Source of the DNA: Crocinitomicaceae bacterium
Lineage (GTDB): Bacteria; Bacteroidota; Bacteroidia; Flavobacteriales_D; Crocinitomicaceae
Reading direction: 5' to 3'
DNA: 64,000 nucleotides
Assembly (NCBI GenBank): GCA_018402525.1
Contig: JAGYIR010000005.1
Location: 1 to 64,000 of the forward strand
Shown here one piece after another: positions 43,626 through 53,065 of this stretch (the first letter of the stretch is position 1; every line of letters starts with the position of its first letter). A program made the translations under genes and the position numbers. Under the pieces are notes generated by a model. That model ran no database searches. It was given only the letters and a program-made list of their open reading frames with translations, and was not told the DNA's origin.

Positions 43626-45123
43626 AATCATTGATTGTTACAGCAACAACAATTGAATCCGTACATCCATCAGCCGACTCAACATACAGCTGCACGTCAA
43701 AAACTCCAGGCGCAAGATACGTATGACTCGGAGCAGTGTACGTACCAGCTGTGTTTGGAACAGCGACAATGGCACCATTTGAAATTGGGGTTATGATTCC
43801 ATTGCCAAAATCCCATCGATAGTTCGCAATCGTGCCAGGGGGCAGTATCGTTGATAAATCGGTGAATTGAATCGCATCGCCGACACAGCCAACAATCGTA
43901 TTACTCGTAAAGTCAGCTATTGGCGTTGGATTTTCCAAAATATCAATATCGAGTAACAAATCACACCCTCCCCCTTGAAATGGCGTTAAAAGACAGGTGT
44001 AATTGCCTCCTGCGTACACCACCGTGGACTGAGTAGTTGCACCGTTACTCCACAAATAACTCGCTGCGCCTGGAGGTGCGGTAAGTGTGGATGAATCACC
44101 TACACAAATAATGTCATTGGATGCCGTTAGCTGATCTACATTGCACGAAGCGTCAACATAAGCATACCCAAAGTGACCTGTTAATGAGCAATCTCCTGCT
44201 GTAAATTCAATGGTAACGTTTTGTCCAATGTACGCACTAAGATTCGTGAATACAGTTTGCCAATCTTGGTAGAGTACAAGCGTTCCCCCGTACATTATCG
44301 TTTCGTAATCTGGAGCACTTGCCGCATCAGCAATTACAGAATACTCACCACAAGGTACGTCTGCACCTGATTCATCAAAAACACGCACTGTAAAATAAGG
44401 TAATTCGTTGAGGGCGTGATTATTTGGAGATTCAAAAATTACAGCATAGCTGTACTGAAACAAATAATTCGTTGCATCGACAAGAAAGCTTTGTCTCATG
44501 CGCGCGGCTCTAGCGCCCGTCCCTACTCCATTTCCCAAACGTACGGAAAAGTTTCCTTGGAGTGGATTAACCCTTGGAATTCCAGTCACTGGATCCACAC
44601 CACCGCCAAAAACAGTGTGGTATGCACCTGGACCCACTACAAACTCATTCACATAACTATACGGAACCGACCCATCAACGTCACCACGCGTTAACTCCCA
44701 TCCATTAAAATCACCCGTTTCAAAATCCATATTGACACAAGGACCATCAAGTATTTTCGGTGTATTTGGAATCGTTGGAGCTGCAGGAAGTTTTGCTTCA
44801 GTTAGCAGCAGTTTGGTTGTGTTGACATAATTTGTGTATTCATTTTGAAATTGAACATCTGAGATTTCTTCACCATTTTCAATTCTCATTTCAACTGCGT
44901 TATGAAACAATTGATACTGATCATCGATCCACTCAATAAGTGATTGGTTTTGAAAATCGCTCTCTGATAATTCCATATCAAACTCAAAAACAGCCAGTGG
45001 CTTTGATTCGAACAGGTGTTCAATTCCATCGTGCTCATGTACGTGCGCCTCTGGGGCCTGTTGAGCAAAAATTCCGAACGTTGCGAACCAAATTAATAAC
45101 GATAGTGTAGTAGAAGTTTTCAT
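43147..45123 (-). CDS. N-terminal half of the frameshifted repeat protein, secreted
   Basis: This frame of 658 codons starts with a signal peptide (MKTSTTLSLLIWFATFGIFA, then QQAPEAHVHEHDG). An N-terminal domain with CVNMDFETGDFNGWELTRGD and, later, ITIEFTAGDC-like strands (VTIEFTAGDCSLTGHFGYAYVDASC) resembles carbohydrate-binding jelly rolls. Then come an Ig-like unit (ICVGDSSTLTAPPGAASYLWSNG), a PKD domain (DFTSNTIVGCVGDAIQFTDLS ... YRWDFGNGI) and repeats 1-2. The last 21 residues, from VCKCWSRPR onward, are out of frame with the repeat pattern. The missing CHU_C domain lies in the following frame. The likely native role is a long adhesin on the cell surface. Confidence 0.72.
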   Translation of the reverse strand: MKTSTTLSLLIWFATFGIFAQQAPEAHVHEHDGIEHLFESKPLAVFEFDMELSESDFQNQSLIEWIDDQYQLFHNAVEMRIENGEEISDVQFQNEYTNYVNTTKLLLTEAKLPAAPTIPNTPKILDGPCVNMDFETGDFNGWELTRGDVDGSVPYSYVNEFVVGPGAYHTVFGGGVDPVTGIPRVNPLQGNFSVRLGNGVGTGARAARMRQSFLVDATNYLFQYSYAVIFESPNNHALNELPYFTVRVFDESGADVPCGEYSVIADAASAPDYETIMYGGTLVLYQDWQTVFTNLSAYIGQNVTIEFTAGDCSLTGHFGYAYVDASCNVDQLTASNDIICVGDSSTLTAPPGAASYLWSNGATTQSTVVYAGGNYTCLLTPFQGGGCDLLLDIDILENPTPIADFTSNTIVGCVGDAIQFTDLSTILPPGTIANYRWDFGNGIITPISNGAIVAVPNTAGTYTAPSHTYLAPGVFDVQLYVESADGCTDSIVVAVTINDLPVVLAGVDQEVCEGVAVTLNGAGALNYVWDNGVMDGVPFNQAPGLMMYTVTGTDANGCQNTDQVDVLVNPLPNVIAGPDQEVCEGVAVTLNGGGAVNYAWDNGVVNGVPFVQGPGALTYTVVGTDANGCQNTDQLDVTVNALPVCKCWSRPREFAKEL

Positions 45124-45399
45124 AGCTGAGAATTTTAAGGGGTTCTACTATAAAAACGCCATGAAAAAAATAGGGTTGCTATGTACGCATAACATACATT
45201 CCACCTTGCTTATCGAAAAATAAAACGTGTTTAACTATAAAAAAAGTGTCCCAATCGAGGAAATAATTACTATGCATGCATAAATTTACCGATCTACAAA
45301 TGTTTGTTTCGACCATTTTAATGATCAAATCCACTCTGCGCATAAACATTTATTTACACCTAACCAATAAAATCGTGTTTGAAACGACTGATTACATCG

Positions 45400-46914
45400 C
45401 TACTTACCTAAATAAATTTTCCAGTCTTCTCGCTGCTCTTTGTTCAATACCCTTGGAAACTTATTCTGCGAGCCCAGCTTGCCCTTCATCTCCATGAATT
45501 GATAAAACCGTTCTACTGGTAAAATAATTAGTTGCGGGTCTTTCAAGTTTATTTTTCTAGACGATCGGTAATCATCATTGAGGGCGCAAAGCTCTTCGTC
45601 AATTTCTTGCATCAATGAATTTGCAGGAATATCCGTATCACAACCAATATACCAATGATGCACAAGACCTTCCTCATCTGCACAAATGGTAAACTCACTA
45701 ATTCCAATGGCATGCTTAGTAGCAACTGAAAGAATTGCTTGATTGATATTGTCCAGCGAAAGATGCTCACCACACAAACTCAAAAATTGTTTAATTCTTC
45801 CGGTCAGTATAATTTCACGCTGCTCTATATCTACAAATCGTACGAGATCTCCAATTAAATACCTCCAAAGTCCAGCGTTTGTAGTCACCACAATGGCGTA
45901 ATCAATGTCTGGTTCAACCTCATCAATTGTAAAAGCAGCGGTGCGAGATTTGAGTTCACCAGTTTCGTCAAAATAATCTGAATTAAACGGAACAAACTCG
46001 AAGAATACTCCAGAGTTCATCATTAACTGCATTCCCTTTTTTGCGGGGTTTTTCTGATAAGCAAAATAACCTTCTGAGGCAAGATAGGTATCAAGTAAAA
46101 CAATGTCCCTTTCCACTACCTTCTCAAGGCGCTTTAGGTAGGGTTCCATAAAAACTCCACCATGCACATACACCTCCAAGTTGGGCCAAATGTCATGGAT
46201 AGAATTTAAACCGTAACGTTCAACAATTCTTTCCATTAACAAAATACACCAACTAGGAACTCCAGCGATAATACCGATGTTCCAATCTGGAGCTTTCTCA
46301 ATCATCATTTCAAGTTTGACATTCCAATCTGTCAAGGCAGTAATTTTATTCCCTGGCTTGGTCAATGGAGCAACAATAAACGACGTGTATTTTTTTAGGA
46401 TCCCGCTAAGATCTCCTTCCAAATGATTTTCCTTTTTGACCAATTGAGAACTACCGCCAACAACGAGCAATTGGCCACTGTAGAATTCTTCAGAAAGGTT
46501 CAATTCATGCAAAGTAACCATTTGACTCAAACTCGATTTTTGAAAGGAGCGAATCATTTGATTTGTAACCGGAATTCGCTTACTCGGAGAGCCTGTTGTT
46601 CCTGATGACAGCGCATAATGCTTTATTCGTCCAGGCCACGTATGGTCTTTCACACCCTTTATTGTATCCTTCAGCCAACGATTGTAAAACTCTTCATAAT
46701 CGGTAATTGGAACATTTAGCTGAAATGCTTTCGTCAAGTTTGGTGACTCTAACACACTTTGGAAATCACAATGCCCACCAAAATTCGTCTTTTTTGCTTT
46801 GGAAAGTAGTTTGGTTAACGTCTGCAACTGATTGTCCAAATCCTTCTTCTTCTTCAAATTACGTCGGTACGTAATCGCATTTGTTCGTTTTAGAAGTTTC
46901 CCAATGATTGGCAT
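45400..46914 (-). CDS. GH3-family acyl-adenylate/amide synthetase-like protein
   Basis: This 504-residue protein belongs to the GH3 family, better known from plants, where members conjugate auxin or jasmonate to amino acids through an acyl-adenylate. Visible motifs are the nucleotide-binding loop ALSSGTTGSPSKRIPV (~101-116), DTYLASEGYFAY, and YAIVVTTNAGLWRYLIGDLVRF with REIILTGRIKQFLSLCGEHLS. The C-terminal domain closes on the active site. Bacterial GH3 proteins are common in Bacteroidota, but their substrates are unknown. The gene is flanked by gaps of 276 and 166 nt and appears monocistronic. Confidence 0.9.
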   Translation of the reverse strand: MPIIGKLLKRTNAITYRRNLKKKKDLDNQLQTLTKLLSKAKKTNFGGHCDFQSVLESPNLTKAFQLNVPITDYEEFYNRWLKDTIKGVKDHTWPGRIKHYALSSGTTGSPSKRIPVTNQMIRSFQKSSLSQMVTLHELNLSEEFYSGQLLVVGGSSQLVKKENHLEGDLSGILKKYTSFIVAPLTKPGNKITALTDWNVKLEMMIEKAPDWNIGIIAGVPSWCILLMERIVERYGLNSIHDIWPNLEVYVHGGVFMEPYLKRLEKVVERDIVLLDTYLASEGYFAYQKNPAKKGMQLMMNSGVFFEFVPFNSDYFDETGELKSRTAAFTIDEVEPDIDYAIVVTTNAGLWRYLIGDLVRFVDIEQREIILTGRIKQFLSLCGEHLSLDNINQAILSVATKHAIGISEFTICADEEGLVHHWYIGCDTDIPANSLMQEIDEELCALNDDYRSSRKINLKDPQLIILPVERFYQFMEMKGKLGSQNKFPRVLNKEQREDWKIYLGK

Positions 46915-47080
46915 TCATTTAACCTTTTAAATGTTGACAAAGATAATTTAAAATGCGTGCATTTAAAAAAAATCCGTACGCAGAAGACCTAATTATATAT
47001 AAAACGAATCAATTACGTTAATCTATTACAATCAAACCAACTACATCATTTAATTTTAAATAGTTTTGTAATAAAAATAC

Positions 47081-48118
47081 ATGAGCGAGAAAAGAACGGA
47101 ATTGGAAAAGTTGGGTGAGTTTGGATTAATCGATCACTTGACCAAAAAGTTCAAGACTTCAGTCCCCACAACGTTGAAAGGAGTTGGCGATGACGCCGCT
47201 GTCATTTCTATTTCGGATAACGAAGCTTTATTAGTTACTACTGATATGTTACTGGAAGGAGTTCACTTCAACCTGATGTATATGCCGTTGAAGCACCTCG
47301 GTTATAAAGCTGTAGCCGTCAATGTATCCGACATTTGTGCAATGAATGGTACTCCAGAACAAATCACTGTTTCAATTGCCGTTTCGAATCGGTTTCCACT
47401 GGAAGCTTTGGAGGAGTTGTATGAGGGAATTTACACAGCATGTAACAACTACAACATTGATTTAGTAGGTGGTGATACCACTTCTTCTCTAAGTGGTTTA
47501 ACGATTAGTATAACAGCCATAGGTCGCGCAGAAAAGAAGAACATCGTCTACCGTTCTGGTGCAAAAGAGAACGATATTTTAATTGCTACTGGAGATCTGG
47601 GAGCAGCGTACATGGGACTCCAAGTCTTAGAACGTGAAAAGGAAGTGTACAATGCTAATCCAAATATTCAACCCGATTTAGACGGACATGACTACATCAT
47701 TGAACGACAACTGAAACCTGAAGCACGTCTGGACATTGTTCGTTTTTTGAAGGAACTCGATGTCGTTCCAACTTCAATGATTGATATTTCTGACGGTCTC
47801 GCCTCGGAAATTATCCATATTTGCAAAGCGAGCAACGTCGGATGCCACATCTACGATGAAAAAATTCCAATTGACGCTAAAACCTCTATGACTGCGCTCG
47901 ATTTCAACCTTGACCCAGTCACTTGTGCACTAAACGGAGGTGAAGATTATGAATTGTTATTTACGGTAAAGCAAGCCGATTTTGACAAAGTGAAAGGGAA
48001 TCCTCATATGACTCCAATTGGGCATATCACTGATAAAAATGAAGGCCTATACTTCGTTGATAAAAATGGTTCTGCAATAGAATTGCGCGCACAGGGTTGG
48101 AATCATTTTAAGGACTAA
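47081..48118 (+). CDS. thiL: Thiamine-monophosphate kinase
   Basis: This 345-residue enzyme phosphorylates thiamine monophosphate to the cofactor thiamine diphosphate. The ATP/Mg-binding motif GVGDDAAVI (residues ~34-42), LLVTTDMLLEGVHF, KAVAVNVSDICAMNG, VGGDTTSS, MIDISDGLASEI and LNGGEDYELLFTV are all in place. A TAGTTTTG element at 47061-47068 fits the -7 consensus, but no -33 partner was seen, and no TPP riboswitch is visible. The 3' end overlaps the convergent neighbour by 4 nt. Confidence 0.95.
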   Translation: MSEKRTELEKLGEFGLIDHLTKKFKTSVPTTLKGVGDDAAVISISDNEALLVTTDMLLEGVHFNLMYMPLKHLGYKAVAVNVSDICAMNGTPEQITVSIAVSNRFPLEALEELYEGIYTACNNYNIDLVGGDTTSSLSGLTISITAIGRAEKKNIVYRSGAKENDILIATGDLGAAYMGLQVLEREKEVYNANPNIQPDLDGHDYIIERQLKPEARLDIVRFLKELDVVPTSMIDISDGLASEIIHICKASNVGCHIYDEKIPIDAKTSMTALDFNLDPVTCALNGGEDYELLFTVKQADFDKVKGNPHMTPIGHITDKNEGLYFVDKNGSAIELRAQGWNHFKD

Positions 48119-49677
48119 GAAGCAGACTTAATTGTTTCGTTGTACTTTTCTTTGATCACTGCATCAAATGATTTCCGCTTCAGTTTAGATTCTGCCCAAG
48201 ATTGAAAATCGAAATATTCTAAGGCAATACTTTCGAAATCATTATCTGTGATGGCGGCTAAATCATTGTACAACTCCTCCCATAGATTTTGGATTTCAAA
48301 TTGGTCGGTACACTTGATGAGCTTTCCAATGAATTGTAGAAACACTTTTTCAAAATTATAGAGACGGTTTCTCGTTTTCAAGAAACGCAACGTGCTCTTC
48401 AATGAATACGGGAGTAATTTATCATGGTTCAACTCAATGTGCACCAGTAAATCCAATAATTGAGTAAATCCCACTATATCTTCGGTTTTGTCCAGTTCAG
48501 GGTTGTTTAATATGCGATTAACCCACTGCAATGCTTTCGAGTAATCACCGGTACCCATTGATACGACGGCCAGCTTGAATTCGAGAAAAGCACGGCGTAA
48601 TGGAGTTATTTTATCACCGTATTGCGACAATTGAACCGCGACTTTCTCTGCTATTTTTTGAGCAGTGGAAAAGTCCCCTCTTCGAATGCATAAGCTAAAT
48701 TCAATACTACTAATACTCGAAAATAATTTTACTTCCAAATCCTCGTTCGATTCAATGGTTGCAGCCATTTTCTTGAGTGATGTCAAATAATGTATGGATT
48801 GATGGTGATACCCTAAACGATCTGCGACATAAATAGCATTTGTATACACTGATACTTGTCGGTTAGGTTCAACGACAGGAGTTTGACTTTTATCTTCGAA
48901 CATTCTTAAATTTTCCTGCAAGTAGTCCAGTGATTTTTGCAAGTCTCCTATTGCATAATAATACGCACTGAGGGTATGATGATACAAGTAATTTATTTCT
49001 CCTCCATAATTTTTTATATCCTGCTTTTGAAGAAACAATTCACTACAAATTTCTTTATACAATCCAACGTCCTCTGCGCAACGAGCAATTCCCTTTTTAG
49101 ACATCAACAAAAAGAGTTTGCTTTTTATTTCCCAAAAGTTATTGTACGTTTTGACTTCGTCGAGCATTCCTCTAACCTTATTGGTGTGCTCTGTTATTTT
49201 AACATTATCAACCGATGAATTCCCTTCTGTTTCAATTAATTTTTTTTCTTTCTTAAAAATCAATAACAAAATTTCATCTTTCTGGTGTTTTCCCGCCAAT
49301 TTTTCTGCGCTTCGTAATACTCTTCTGCTTTGTTCGTATAGCGACTTCTCGAATAAAATATCAAAAGAATGCAGCATTTTATACAATTGCGCATCGATGG
49401 AGTTTGAACTATGAAAGGAATCTAGGGAGAACAGGATATGATCGTACAATCGCTTCTTTGTTATGGAAAATCGATTTAAAAATGCTTCTCCTTTGAAGAA
49501 AGAAAACAATTCTTCTTCACTGTAGGTTGACTGCTTACCAATTGCATCAAACAAACGAATGTAATTATTTTCATCACCTATCGTGTGCCGGGAAGACATT
49601 AATTTAAAGTACCTTTTCTCTGATTTTGTCAGGGAGTGGATCAAATCAAACAGTGCTTCATTTACCTTAATAGACAT
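48115..49677 (-). CDS. Conserved helical (TPR-like) protein of unknown function
   Basis: This 520-residue protein is almost entirely alpha-helical and has no signal peptide or membrane helix. It starts MSIKVNEALFDLIHSLTKSEKRYFKLM, followed by NNYIRLFDAIGKQ. Later segments have TPR-like spacing (LYHHTLSAYYYAIGDLQKSLDYLQENLRMF, then RGDFSTAQKIAEKVAVQL and TGDYSKALQWVNRIL). I do not recognise a named family, although proteins with this SEKRYFK start recur in Flavobacteriales. A cytosolic scaffold role is a guess. It overlaps thiL by 4 nt at the 3' end and is monocistronic. Confidence 0.85.
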   Translation of the reverse strand: MSIKVNEALFDLIHSLTKSEKRYFKLMSSRHTIGDENNYIRLFDAIGKQSTYSEEELFSFFKGEAFLNRFSITKKRLYDHILFSLDSFHSSNSIDAQLYKMLHSFDILFEKSLYEQSRRVLRSAEKLAGKHQKDEILLLIFKKEKKLIETEGNSSVDNVKITEHTNKVRGMLDEVKTYNNFWEIKSKLFLLMSKKGIARCAEDVGLYKEICSELFLQKQDIKNYGGEINYLYHHTLSAYYYAIGDLQKSLDYLQENLRMFEDKSQTPVVEPNRQVSVYTNAIYVADRLGYHHQSIHYLTSLKKMAATIESNEDLEVKLFSSISSIEFSLCIRRGDFSTAQKIAEKVAVQLSQYGDKITPLRRAFLEFKLAVVSMGTGDYSKALQWVNRILNNPELDKTEDIVGFTQLLDLLVHIELNHDKLLPYSLKSTLRFLKTRNRLYNFEKVFLQFIGKLIKCTDQFEIQNLWEELYNDLAAITDNDFESIALEYFDFQSWAESKLKRKSFDAVIKEKYNETIKSAS

Positions 49678-49782
49678 GTATCTTTATTTTGCAGTTATAG
49701 GAACTGAAAGCAAGATATAAAAAGAATAATTGTGCTTTTTAAAAATAACTTGAAGTGTATAAAATATTGAGTAATCGGACAG

Positions 49783-49810
49783 AAAAAAACCTACTCAGTT
49801 GAGTAGGTTT
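49783..49810 (-). terminator. Rho-independent terminator of the acidic lipoprotein gene
   Basis: aaacctactca (49787-49797) and tgagtaggttt (49800-49810) form an 11-bp stem. On the minus strand it is followed by a run of T. It lies 22 nt beyond the stop codon. Confidence 0.85.
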
Positions 49811-49832
49811 CAAAAATTATATAGCAAACCGA

Positions 49833-50078
49833 TTATGGTTTTTTCTTTCGTCCATCGGGATCATTGTTAGGATCTGTGATTCCTCCTTGATCCGCATCTT
49901 CATCATCAAGTATATCTGGATTAAGAGTATCACCATTTTGACTTGAAATTCCTTTTGTTCCACATTCCCATTGAGGAATTTCTCGCTCATCATCATTTTG
50001 AATTTTAAATGCATCCTTGCTACATGAAGCAAGTGCTACAGCTAAAAACAAAATCCCTATGTAAATAAATTTCTTCAT
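49833..50078 (-). CDS. Small acidic lipoprotein, function unknown
   Basis: This 81-residue protein has a lipoprotein signal peptide ending LASC (Cys19). The mature part is acidic (NDDEREIPQWECGTKG, then ILDDEDADQGGITDPNNDPDGR) with a basic KKKP tail. The Asp/Asn-rich DPNNDPDG stretch could bind calcium. It lies between the propeller histidine kinase gene and a terminator, 35 nt after the kinase stop. It is therefore probably the last gene of the regulator-kinase-lipoprotein transcript. Confidence 0.8.
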   Translation of the reverse strand: MKKFIYIGILFLAVALASCSKDAFKIQNDDEREIPQWECGTKGISSQNGDTLNPDILDDEDADQGGITDPNNDPDGRKKKP

Positions 50079-50113
50079 TCTTTTAATCTTATCCTAACAA
50101 ATATAGGATGAAA

Positions 50114-53065
50114 TTAGTTATTTTCCAAATCAAACACTGGTATTTTGATTAAAACCCTCGTTCCATTGATTAAACCGTTGCTATCAGTGATTTGTTCGGG
50201 TCCAATCAATGAAATGTCATTGGGAGAATTTTTTTGCATTAATTCTATGCGCTTTGACGTAATCTCCATTCCTTGTGAACGATGGTCTCCATCATTAAAT
50301 CGCTTGTTCTTCAGACTTTCTTGAAATCCTACCCCATTATCCTCAATGGATATATGCAGATATCCTTCCTTGATAAAAACATCGATTTTGATTAGTCCCT
50401 TCACGTCTTCTCTCGGAAGAATACCATGTATAATACTGTTTTCGACAAAGGGTTGCATAATCATGGGAGGAATCTGAACGGACTCAATATCTACATCGTT
50501 CACATTTATTTCATAATCAAACCTATCTTTAAACCGCATAGACTCAAGTGACAAGTATAACTTCAACCTTTCCAACTCTTCCTCTAGGGAAATCACATTC
50601 CCGACAGCAGTGGCAGAATCGAGGTTCTTTCGAATGAGTTGAGCAAAATTTGTGAGGTACTTGTTCGCCGCCAATTTATCCTGTGTGTTGATAAAATACT
50701 GGATTGAGTTCAATGAATTAAAAATAAAATGTCTGTTCATGCTAGCATTCATTGATTTTTGCTCTAATGATAACAGTCGCGATTGATATTCCATTCGCTC
50801 CTTTTCGTTCAACTCGGCAAGGCGTCTGATGCGGTACCTAAAAATGGTGATGACAATACCAACAAGTGCCAGAATTTCGAGCAAGATGAACCACCATGTT
50901 TTATAAAAAGCCTGGTTTATGACGAATGGTATTTGTATCTCATCTGAAATTTCTCCATCCACATCAACGGCTCGCACGCGCAACAAATAGTCGCCTGCCG
51001 GCAAATTCGTAAAAGAAATGGTAGGATTGTCAGTAATTGTCGACCAGCTTTCTCTCAATCCCTCCAAGTAGTATTGGTAACCAATTCCCTTCTGGTGAGC
51101 CAATGAAACTCCATCAAATTCAAAGATTAAATTATTCTTTGAATTGGGAAGCTGAAGGTGCATTGGAAGGCCTTCATTCGAAAGTTCTTTCGCATACTTT
51201 TTATACTCAAAGGGTTCGTAATTTAATAACACGGATAGCAAGTGAACCTTTGGTTTCGATTTCTTTTTTAAATCAAAATCTGGATGGTAACAGACCAAAC
51301 CAGATGCTGTACCGAACCAAAAATTACCTTCGGAATCGAAAAAACTCGAGTTTAAATTTGTCTCTATATCGATGATTCCATCTCCGATCCCGAATCTCTC
51401 AAAGGTAGGTACCGATGAATTAAGATTGGAAACTACAAACAAACCATTATTCGTACCCACGTAGAGTTTATTGTTGCGGAAGTTCAAAAAATTATTAAAA
51501 TTGGACCCCAAATCTTCAAACAACTCAATCTTTCGGATTTTTCCATTTTTATAACGAAACAAACCGCTTTCTGTACCAAACCATAACGTATGCTCATTTG
51601 TTTCAATGCTGTAGATCAATTTGCTAGTGTTTGGTATGGGAATAAACTGACCTTTCACATACGCAAACAATCCTAGGTTGGATGCACAGAACAGTGTATC
51701 ATTCAGAATCCCAAAATCTCGCACCGTTCCAATATCCCTGTTCTCCCCCTTGCCCAAGCGTTTAAATTTGCCCGATTCATATAGCGCCACACCATCATTT
51801 CCACCAATCAGCATACTGTTTTCCGACAACTTATACAGCGTGGTAATCTTTGAGCCTGGAATGTTAGGTTCATTATCTTGCGTAAAGTAGGTTAACGCAC
51901 CCTGCTCATCCATAGAAATCAATGAACTACTGGTTCCAAACCAATGTTTTTTGTCGCAATTGGCTAGAGCAGTCCAAATCGTTAAATCACTAGATGGAAC
52001 CATTAAAATCTCACCTGTGCGACTTTTTTTGACGATTCCCTTATCTAAAGTCCCAAAGTAATAGTCACCTTTTTTGTCTTCAAAACCCGATAGAAAAAGA
52101 TCGGTTGGAAATCCAGTGGTTTGATCATAGTACTTAAAATCAGATGTTGGAAAGCGAAAAACGCCCTTTCCTTGGGATCCAATCCAAATATTACCAGTAT
52201 TGTCATTGAAGATACAACTGATCATACTTACAGGCATTCCATTGCTTTCATCAAAAAAAGTCAACTCACTCTTGCTGTTGACTTTTATCACGCCATCTAA
52301 GGTCGTCAACCAAATCTGATTAGAGCGATCCAAGTAGCACCCAGAAACACTATATTTTAATCGAATCGGATCAATAAATCTTTGTTTGTTCGATTTCATA
52401 TCACGAACAAATACACCGCTGTTATAGGTTGAAAACACCAATTTATCTCCATACCCTGTGACCCCTGAAAAGGTGCCATCATTGAGGCCTTCAAGCTTTT
52501 CAAAAGATTTTAAGTCTGACGTTACCAGAACTCCACCTTTGGTTGCTAAGTACAATTTTCCATTGTAAACATATGCATCTCTAATGCGCTCAAAATCTTC
52601 ATTATCTAACTTAATTTTAACCAATTTATCATTGACCTTCTCAAACAATCCTCCTCCATTCGAGCAAACGATTATACGTTGTTGAAATTGAATAATCTTG
52701 GATACATTTCTGGAGCGCTCAATTGCAGTTCCCGTATAAGGAATACTATTGATCACGCCATATTTTATATAGGAGATTCCTCCGTCATGCCCTACCCACA
52801 TGGTTTCATCAAAAAACTCGAGTGTTGTAATACGGCTATTTAAAAGGCCGTCTACCGAGGAATAGGTAATGAACTTGTTTCCTCCAAATTTGGCAAGTCC
52901 ACCAATAGTTCCTACCCACAAATAGTCCTTGTTATCTTGACAAATTGCTGTGACCTGAGTTTGAGGCAATCCTTGTTCAGTACTGTAGGTTACAAAGGAA
53001 TATTTTTGTCCGAAAACACTAGTAACAAACAAAACAACTAAGACCGTTGTAAGCGTCTTGATCAT
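50114..53065 (-). CDS. Membrane histidine kinase with two-component propeller and Y_Y_Y sensor (LytS-type kinase domain)
   Basis: This 983-residue protein has an N-terminal signal sequence (MIKTLTTVLVVLFVTSVFG, then QKYSFVTYSTEQGLPQ). Residues ~25-620 are built of propeller repeats such as DYLWVGTIGGLAKF, NIWIGSQGKGVFRF, TLWFGTESGLFRY and NFWFGTASGLV. A Y_Y_Y domain follows (FEFDGVSLAHQKGIGYQYYLEG ... PAGDYLLRVRAVD), then a membrane helix at ~724-742 and a His_kinase domain. Its phosphoacceptor is His779 in NRHFIFNSLNS, and the ATP site is PFVENSIIHG with EDNGVGF. It senses something in the periplasm. It overlaps the LytTR regulator gene by 4 nt, so they form a two-component pair. Confidence 0.93.
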   Translation of the reverse strand: MIKTLTTVLVVLFVTSVFGQKYSFVTYSTEQGLPQTQVTAICQDNKDYLWVGTIGGLAKFGGNKFITYSSVDGLLNSRITTLEFFDETMWVGHDGGISYIKYGVINSIPYTGTAIERSRNVSKIIQFQQRIIVCSNGGGLFEKVNDKLVKIKLDNEDFERIRDAYVYNGKLYLATKGGVLVTSDLKSFEKLEGLNDGTFSGVTGYGDKLVFSTYNSGVFVRDMKSNKQRFIDPIRLKYSVSGCYLDRSNQIWLTTLDGVIKVNSKSELTFFDESNGMPVSMISCIFNDNTGNIWIGSQGKGVFRFPTSDFKYYDQTTGFPTDLFLSGFEDKKGDYYFGTLDKGIVKKSRTGEILMVPSSDLTIWTALANCDKKHWFGTSSSLISMDEQGALTYFTQDNEPNIPGSKITTLYKLSENSMLIGGNDGVALYESGKFKRLGKGENRDIGTVRDFGILNDTLFCASNLGLFAYVKGQFIPIPNTSKLIYSIETNEHTLWFGTESGLFRYKNGKIRKIELFEDLGSNFNNFLNFRNNKLYVGTNNGLFVVSNLNSSVPTFERFGIGDGIIDIETNLNSSFFDSEGNFWFGTASGLVCYHPDFDLKKKSKPKVHLLSVLLNYEPFEYKKYAKELSNEGLPMHLQLPNSKNNLIFEFDGVSLAHQKGIGYQYYLEGLRESWSTITDNPTISFTNLPAGDYLLRVRAVDVDGEISDEIQIPFVINQAFYKTWWFILLEILALVGIVITIFRYRIRRLAELNEKERMEYQSRLLSLEQKSMNASMNRHFIFNSLNSIQYFINTQDKLAANKYLTNFAQLIRKNLDSATAVGNVISLEEELERLKLYLSLESMRFKDRFDYEINVNDVDIESVQIPPMIMQPFVENSIIHGILPREDVKGLIKIDVFIKEGYLHISIEDNGVGFQESLKNKRFNDGDHRSQGMEITSKRIELMQKNSPNDISLIGPEQITDSNGLINGTRVLIKIPVFDLENN

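Larger units (their letters stand above)
41171..45123 (-). pseudogene. Frameshifted large repeat protein with CHU_C sorting domain (whole locus)
   Basis: Two minus-strand reading frames together encode one protein of about 1,310 residues: signal peptide, an N-terminal jelly-roll-like domain, PKD-type domains, nine ~71-residue repeats and a C-terminal CHU_C domain. The frames break inside repeat 3. Compared with sister repeats, one extra base lies at ~43191-43193 (tacaaactgg where other copies lack one a) and one at ~43166 (caaactctct versus caaacctct). The net shift is +2. Either the gene is inactivated, so its product loses its sorting domain, or the two insertions are sequencing errors in a repetitive region. 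The halves are also listed separately. Confidence 0.75.

Noticed and set aside
45124-45399. A short frame encoding a 20-residue peptide in the gap before the GH3 gene
   Set aside because: It has no signal sequence, terminator or leader; the 276-nt gap appears to hold only upstream sequence of the adhesin gene and the 3' end of the GH3 transcript.
46921-47080. TPP riboswitch before thiL
   Set aside because: No conserved thi-box (CUGAGA / ACCUGAUC-like) pattern was seen in the 160-nt gap.
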